Positions 57,967 through 64,000 of a DNA stretch of 64,000 nucleotides are shown piece by piece. The stretch is from Phaeotremella fagi (lineage: Eukaryota; Basidiomycota; Tremellomycetes; Tremellales; Phaeotremellaceae), in NCBI GenBank assembly GCA_001599715.1, contig BCHU01000001.1:1-64000 (forward strand). The letters are read 5' to 3'. The notes beneath the pieces were generated by a model, which did no database searches, was not told the DNA's origin, and saw only the letters and a list, made by a program, of their open reading frames with translations. A program made the position numbers and the translations under genes. How positions within the stretch are numbered: position 1 is the first letter of the stretch; each line of letters starts with the position of its first letter.

Positions 57967-60066
57967 ATGCTCCCTTCTCAGGACCTCCTCAAGTTGATCC
58001 AAACCTCTTCAGCAATACAGGAATATTGCGAAAAATTTTACGACGACTCTCAAAACAAACCCTTACAAACGACTGGTCTCTCTCCATGTCTTGAAGATCC
58101 CAGATGGAGGTTACCCACTTTCTCCAAGGGCCGAGCATTTACTGTGATGGCTGAATTTGAGAGGGCTTCAAATAGCTATGTTGAAGGTCTTAAACAGCGA
58201 ATCATGCTGCGCTTTCATGATACTTGTCAACGTTTCTTTTCCCTAGACAACGTTGGAGGAGGATCAGACTGTCATCATGAGCAACGCTTGTGTCAGGTGT
58301 TTGAAGCAATGTACATCTATCACATCAAGAAAGCGGAACACCGCATCGTATCCTTCTGTGAAAAGTTGTCACAACTCGACGACGCAGATAGTCGGTCATC
58401 CCATTCAGAAGTGAGTTCGCCCCATAAGACAGATCGATTTCTAACGATATCAGCATTCAATCGAGCTCCTCCAACGAGCATTCAATCACCGTACCACCCT
58501 CACCGCCGCAGAATGTTCAATCTTAGCCAGAGAAACAGGTCTAACACATCAACAGGTAAGTCAAATCGATATTTCCATGCATGAATCAACGTATAAAGTT
58601 CGAAAACTGACACTTCACAGGTCAGAACATGGGTACGTCGTCTCCCCTAAATCACTCCTTTTCTTCTCAATTTTCTCCCTCTATTTATACATCCTTCATT
58701 CTCATACCCATTCTCATCACCACACCCACCCCGCTCGCCACCCAACCCCCTCTTGAAATCGCTTTCAACCACCAATCCACCTCTTCCCAACGAACAAAAA
58801 GCTTTTTCGTTTCGCACAGACCGCACGTGCCCCCACCCCCCTAACCCTGTAAATTTCTTTTTGTTCTCCGTCTCCACTTTTCACACGATCAGCACGGATC
58901 CCTCCCTGCTACGTAGTTGTGTTTCATCCCGTTCCAAATAGTCTTTTTGTCTTTTCGCCACAATGTGGCACATCGCTAACTTCTTGCTGTAGTTCCAAAA
59001 TCGTCGTAATAGAAAAGTCAAGAAGGAACGTAGGATCTTCTCGAATTCGGTTTTGGAGGGTAGAGTTACTCTACCGGTCCCAGATCCTCGTCGAGTCATT
59101 TCAGCACTTCCAAAACGAGCTACCGTGCAACCCACCGACGATTCACCGCGAGAATTCAAATCTCTCCCAAAACGCAAAGAAAGGCGTCCCTCACCATCAT
59201 ACTCAACCTCATCTTCCGATACCGTCTCCTCAACAGATTCCCTCCCCCCAACAGGAGGATTCATGTCACCCCTCGATCTCCATCTTTCAAAACAAGAAAT
59301 AATCCAAAGGAACCAACAAACTTTCCAACCAATTTTCAATTTCACACCCCCAACACCGTTAAACTCATCTTTCAACCTCAATCTATCAGAGATAACCTTC
59401 ACCGAACCTATTAGGTATGATACCCATTCCCCGACACCGGAATTCGATCCTCATCGACAACTATCCATTTCACCGGAGGTGGAGGATTGGAGTTTGCACG
59501 GGTTGTTTGATTTAGATGGGATTTTGCCTGATCAGGGGTTCTCGGAGTTGTTGGAATCGTTATCTTCTGTTGAGGGTTTGGAGGGGTTGTTCGCTGAAGC
59601 CGAAGCTGAAGCTGGATCGATGGATTTGGGTGCTACTTCTGGCGCTGGTTCTGGAACTGGCACTGGTTCCGACACCAGTGCCGAGGTTAAGATGGATGAT
59701 GAAGTTGAGAAACCAGAGGAAACATATCTTACATTCGAATACGTCGAATCACCCAAACAAATGGAATCGGAATTCGAAGGTTCAATCTCAGGTTCAACCA
59801 CACCATCCTCATGCGGTAGCGGCAGCGGTAATAACTCAACCACATCAGCAAGCTCCTACTCCTCAACCGGATCATATTTCGACCAATCCAATACATCTAA
59901 AAAACCGTCAGAACAAGATAGTACAGTCACCAATTGGACTTCAGGTGTGTTGGCTTTCGATGTAGATATCGCCGCGCCTGAGTTCAATGGTTTGGAGGAT
60001 AAATTTGATGTTGGAGGGGCTTGGGATTTCGAGATGGATTTGGGGTTCATGCGGGACATGGATTAG
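57967..60066 (+). CDS. HD2 mating-type homeodomain transcription factor (SXI2-like)
   Basis: A 543-residue HD2-class protein in exons 57967-58410, 58454-58555, 58621-58632 and 58993-60066, all phase 0. The N-terminal region (1-148) would carry the dimerisation specificity. The homeodomain (about 140-197) runs through four exons: IELLQRAFNHRTTLTAAE and ETGLTHQQ in exon 2, VRTW alone in a 12-nt exon 3, and FQNRRNRKVKKERR from the start of exon 4; helix 3 WFQNRRNR is the typical HD2 sequence with W48, F49, N51 and R53 intact. The third intron is 360 nt, unusually long. The C-terminal half is acidic and Ser-rich with Gly/Thr repeats, typical of an activation region. Confidence 0.9.
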
Positions 60067-60267
60067 TACGTTCGAGGGATTGGGTGGATGTTGGTAGAGA
60101 TGTATTATAGCTGAATGGGTGGTCACGAAATGATATATAAGTAGGCGTGTAAAATAGGTATTGTTTTTAGATGATGTATGTTATTGCTCATGCAAATGGA
60201 TGAAATAAGAACGCAGTCAATGCATCAAAGCAAACCGCTATCCACTAGATCTATCCAAACGAATAAT
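60067..60267. other. Convergent intergenic interval
   Basis: 200 bases between the 3' ends of HD2 and RPL22. No feature other than AT-rich 3' flanks. Confidence 0.4.
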
Positions 60268-61108
60268 CTACTCATCATCCTCAGCCTCATCTTGGTCAAC
60301 CTTGAAGTATCTAAGAGAGTAGGTGTCTTTGGAGGTAGCGACGACACTGGGAGTGTTGTCAGTAAATGATTTGCAAAGTTCAGGATGGTCTGGTATGAAC
60401 CGAGCTTCAGTCTGCTGTTCATTCTCAAACAGAACGGTACAACAGCAGACCTAGTCAACGACTTCGTACCACACCACACCTCGACTTACCGGAGGAAATT
60501 CTCGAAAGAGTTTTTCTTCAAGTGTTTCTTGGTTAGGTACTGTGATGCAAGTCAGTGTTGTGGACGTATAGCTGGTGTCCATCGAATGAAGATATCTCGA
60601 CAGCTGAGAAGAACAATGACTCACTTTAAGGTATCTCTTGGAGAATGGGATGGAAGAGGTCAAAAGGAGTTTGTTACCTAGAAAGAGTCAGTTCACGAAT
60701 CAAAGGAAATGATCAGCTATTGGTGACCCACCCTCCTTGGCAATGTTAATAACATCACCGAATTGACCAGTCTTCCCATCAACCTTGATACGGTCGTGCA
60801 AGAATTTCTCGAACGCAGCTGGGTCGAAAACGTTGTCGGAAGCTGGGACTGAGTAGTCGACGTAGAATTTGTGGAGGGGTTTTCCGGCGGTGGCTTTGGG
60901 TTGGGTTGCTTTGGGCTACGCGAGCGACCGGAGAGAGCGAGCGTGGTTATGTGATTGAGTGAGCGTAGCGAACGAAGCCAATAGGTCAGAGTGAATCAAT
61001 CAAAATCGTTAAGGAATGAACGTCAATTCAAAATTGAAGAAAGGAGGGAGGTCATGTCAGCATACATCCCCTCGTCACCACCACCATCTGGGTCTGAGTA
61101 CGCACCAT
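60268..61108 (-). CDS. RPL22: 60S ribosomal protein eL22
   Basis: A 122-residue large-subunit ribosomal protein. Exons (minus): 61106-61108, 60732-60915, 60625-60677, 60490-60539, 60268-60346. The first coding exon is the ATG alone, followed by a GTGCGT donor and a 190-nt intron. Conserved blocks: KFYVDYSVPASDNVFD, FLHDRIKVDGKTGQFG, VTSSIPFSKRYLKYLTKKHL in similar form, and TSKDTYSLRYFKV, with an acidic end EAEDDE. The 143-nt last intron skips from FLR to VVATSKD. I looked for a C/D-box snoRNA in the longer introns and saw none. Many introns at the 5' end are usual for ribosomal protein genes in this group. Confidence 0.92.
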
Positions 61109-61535
61109 TATGTCTACAGTATTCAATATTTAGTGGTTGGTTAAACTTTGAATTTATATCTGCAAAACGGCGCTTTTATTTTTGAGAAGAAGACAAGACA
61201 ATGAAGAAATTGAAATTTAGTAAGGTGGTGGGGAGCACGTGGCGGAGTTTCGTTTGTGGTTGGATGGGATAATGCCGAGGGGTGCGTGGTTTTGTGGCGT
61301 GGGTTGGATGTGGCATTGCATGTATTCAACTTACACGTACCTGTACTTCTGTTTGTGCCGCGTACAACTGGATTTTCAAGTACGACTATCAAAACTATTC
61401 CCAAAACATATGACGCTCAAGTACTACATCAACCCTGCATCAATGCAATGTCTACATCAAATTATAAGGGACAGTATCAACCGACGAACGAAATTACCCC
61501 ATGCATCAACCCACACCGCACGACCCTAAATCCGT
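61109..61535. other. Intergenic interval
   Basis: 427 bases holding the RPL22 promoter. The small open frames on the two strands overlap one another and have no coding support. Confidence 0.45.
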
Positions 61536-62729
61536 CTAAAGAAGAACGAAGACTATTCCAGCGATCACTGAACCGAAGATAACAATGAGTGAAGAGTCTG
61601 TTGTTATCACACCAGCTGATTTGGGAGCAGAAGTAGAACTTGTAGAGTTTGTAGAACCAGTGACGGCAGGTTGATTTGACGTAGTAGTAACCCTAGAAGC
61701 AGCTGGAGTTGTGGTAGTAATCGAAGCAGAATTACTGAGAAGTGATAAAGAAGCTGGTTTGCTGGAAACGAAAGGAACAGAAGCGACTGCACCTTGACTA
61801 ATCGGGGAGATGTTAATTTTACTCGCTCCCTCCAAAAATGCCCATGTAGTCGCCGTGTAAAGTGGTGTCGGGAGAGTTCCCGTGTCAGAAGCTGTTGCTG
61901 TACCAGTCGGGATTTGGTTTAGTGCAGAATAGTATTTGACTGTACTTGTTCCTGAGAGTGTTAAGACTGGGAACGACACGGGACTGGCGGTACATTGGAT
62001 CGTGGCTAGTGTTGATTGAATACCGGTTCCTCCTGCTAGGAATGAACTTTGACCAGATTGAATGGCACTCAATCCATCACTTAATTCGTATTGATTGATA
62101 CCGGGACAAAGTTGGGGAAGACTATTGCCAGTGGATAGGGATGGAATTAAGAAAGGGTGCCTTGTTAATCTCCATTCTCTAATGTGGTAAATCTAAACCA
62201 CTCACATTGACAGATCACCTGAAGCCGCGCAGATATCACATTCAACACTGAGAGATAGAGGATCGGAAGGCTTTCTACAACCAGCAACCAAATTACTAAA
62301 CTCATTCATGACCCCCCAAGCCCCACCCATCCAACAATTACAACCCTGACCAGCTGGATAATATTGAATGAATCCTGGAGGTGCGTAAACACCGAAATTC
62401 TGTGAACAGGTATGGATGGAATCAGCAACCAATTGCTGATAAGCGCAAGATGAAGCTAGATTCCAACAATCTTGCAGAATACAGGCCATAAGGTTACCGT
62501 TGTAGATACAGGAACATTGGGATTGACATAATTCATATTGTGGATCACCGTTGGGACAGAGGTTGGTACTGCAATATTGATAGTCGTATTCGAGGGTGTT
62601 GAGACAACTGGTATAGCCTGTTGGATTGACGCAGGTGGCATTGTTGAATAGGAAGTTGGTTTCTGCTGCTGACACTAATTGGACCTTGAGTAAAAGGGCG
62701 ATTAAAATGGAAAGACTTTTGAAAAGCAT
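61536..62729 (-). CDS. Secreted, probably GPI-anchored Cys- and Ser/Thr-rich protein
   Basis: A 382-residue protein in exons 62206-62729 and 61536-62160, with a 45-nt phase-2 intron. Signal peptide at 1-21 (SLSILIALLLKVQLVSA). The mature N-terminal part (22-175) has about 20 cysteines in pairs and tight spacing (CSTNLC, CQSQCSC, CNCW, CDIC), so several disulfides are likely. The second half is Ser/Thr-rich, rich in O-glycosylation sites, and ends with SAGVITTDSSLIVIFGSVIAG, a short polar spacer and a hydrophobic tail typical of a GPI signal. It would be on the cell surface or wall and a likely O-mannosylation substrate. No enzymatic motif. Paralogy to the following gene is suggested only by shared architecture. 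Confidence 0.78.
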
Positions 62730-63532
62730 ATTAGGCGAGTTCTTTGATTACACAGAATGCAATAAAATGGAATGCTCACGATAGAACGTTTATACTATCT
62801 AGTTTTTATTTTTACTTTATTGAGCTATGGCACATTCATCTTGCCACAGGAGTCGCACATTCAATCTAGACCGATGGACATTACGGCAGGTCAAAAAATA
62901 GAAAAGCGCAAACCTTCCCAATTCACATCCACCAAAAACCGAGAAGCTTCCGGCCAATGAAAAGTGACGAATCACTGTCTCAGTTGGTCACTAGCTATTC
63001 GGTTGCATGACCAATCCCCTTCCCGTTTCAATGTCCGATGGAAAGTTCACCCCGATTTTCCCAAGAGGGATCAATCTTGTAAGCCAAATTTAGTACAGGC
63101 GTTTACGTTAATTATGATTTCGAATGAACAAAAAGCACTTGACCTTGTTCTTACAAATTAAATCTAATCCAAATTATTCATTTCGATCCTGAATTTTTGG
63201 TTGTCTGAGCGTAAGCTTAATGACCACATTAGCGCTATGATTCGTCGTGAACAGGGTAAACTGTTAGATTTATACTATGGTTCGTGAATGCATTAGACTC
63301 ACTCTATAGACTACTGATGACTTTGATCACCTGTATCCCTTTCCCGGGCTTTAGACAGGTGAATACGATTGCTGTACCTGGGCCAAACTAGTATCCCCAA
63401 TTGCATATTAAATGTTACAAATCATCAATCAAATTAAAAAGAATTTCGAGTAGTTAAATTTCAAAAAGTACATGGCGAAATGAAAATGAAACGATATGTA
63501 CTTATACTAGTATCTACCGGACAGAGAACAAA
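62730..63532. other. Intergenic interval
   Basis: 803 bases between two minus-strand surface-protein genes. AT-rich (63150-63180, 63410-63470). No gene is seen. Confidence 0.45.
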
Positions 63533-64000
63533 TTAAAGGAAAAACAAAACACTAGAAATGACCCCAGCAACAATTGGGATGCAACTGAGATCCAATCTTG
63601 AAGCTGAAGATTTTGTAGCAGTAGTTGCACTAGCACCTGCGGAAGTCGTTGAGATACCAGCTGCACCGGCTGGAGTACTGCTACCGACTCCAAATAAACC
63701 TCCCCCACCTCCATTAGCTGAGGCTTGGAATGGTGTGTTGGAAGGTTTCACCGATGAAAGAATGGGTGCTGGAGAATTGACAGGAAGAGTACTGGGTGCT
63801 GCGGAAGGGACTTGCAATGATGTACTGGACACGGCGGGATTGACGATCTGAGCAAAACCAACTGCTGGAACACCACGAGTTGAATATGAATAAATTGAGA
63901 TTACGTTTTTCAAGAATGTATCACCAATCTAAGAGTTCTGGTTAGTTGTGGTGGAAACCATACCAGTGAAAAGCATACTTACCAATGCGAAAAGTTGGCC
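63533..64000 (-). CDS. C-terminal part of a Ser/Thr/Ala-rich, probably GPI-anchored protein (partial)
   Basis: Only the 3' end of this gene is in the window: exon 63533-63928 and the tail of the preceding exon 63983-64000, joined in phase 0 (GTAAGT donor, TCTTAG acceptor). The encoded part begins GQLFALIGDTFLKNVIS and continues with a Ser/Pro/Ala-rich stalk, a poly-Gly segment and a hydrophobic end (CIPIVAGVISSVLFFL) that looks like a GPI signal. The N-terminus lies beyond position 64000. Architecture matches the gene at 61536-62729. Confidence 0.6.

Noticed and set aside
59516..59965. Open frame of 149 codons on the + strand
   Set aside because: Shadow of HD2 exon 4, which is open in its own frame for 358 codons and continues the homeodomain.
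60347..60489. snoRNA in the RPL22 last intron
   Set aside because: No convincing C box (RTGATGA) with a D box (CTGA) and closing stem.
1..64000. tRNA genes, CRISPR arrays, transposons
   Set aside because: No B-box-like GGTTCGANNCC with matching cloverleaf, no spaced repeats, and no transposase or reverse transcriptase domains were seen on either strand by eye; a tRNAscan and repeat search would be needed to be sure.

Overview
The window reads as nuclear DNA of a basidiomycete yeast or filamentous fungus of the Tremellomycetes (a Cryptococcus/Kwoniella-like genome). The reasons are moderate GC, dense short GT-AG introns of about 40-60 nt with CTRAY-like branch sites, a divergently transcribed HD1/HD2 mating-type homeodomain pair, and fungal housekeeping genes (INO80, PMT1, KRE6, a TMEM115 homolog, RPL22). 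The assignment to Tremellomycetes is inference. Exon structures were built by hand from splice signals, reading phase and family alignments recalled from general knowledge; no database search was run.

Layout. 0.2-1.0 kb: a zinc-finger-like protein (-). 1.4-8.2 kb and 13.9-14.6 kb: small proteins I cannot assign, two of them in a clear ~1.3 kb tandem duplication, plus a secreted NPC2-type ML protein (5.0-5.7 kb, -). 8.6-13.5 kb: four consecutive two-exon genes for Arg/Ser/His/Tyr-rich disordered proteins, each with a short first exon ending in phase 1. 15.5-31.6 kb: a conserved block with D-amino acid oxidase, INO80, an unknown protein, a TMEM115-like Golgi protein, a TBL1/Sif2-like WD40 protein and a METTL13-like methyltransferase. 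31.8-40.1 kb: four more Arg/Ser-rich disordered proteins (-) around a cytochrome P450. 40.3-43.5 kb: PMT1. 44.0-47.9 kb: a second unassigned small-protein family (three genes, one with an internally duplicated domain). 48.1-51.7 kb: a multi-pass membrane protein and a SAM methyltransferase. 52.0-55.3 kb: KRE6/SKN1. 56.0-60.1 kb: HD1 and HD2, head to head over 195 bp. 60.3-64 kb: RPL22 and two Ser/Thr-rich, probably GPI-anchored, secreted proteins.

How genes may work together. HD1 and HD2 would form the heterodimeric transcription factor that sets sexual compatibility. PMT1, KRE6, the TMEM115 homolog and the GPI-type proteins all belong to the secretory and cell-wall pathway. INO80 and the TBL1/Sif2 homolog are chromatin regulators. 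The unassigned families cluster by sequence and by intron phase, which indicates local duplication and fast divergence.

Limits. Start codons of several small genes, the KRE6 N-terminus, two putative introns below 30 nt, and the exact ends of the fast-evolving genes need transcript data.
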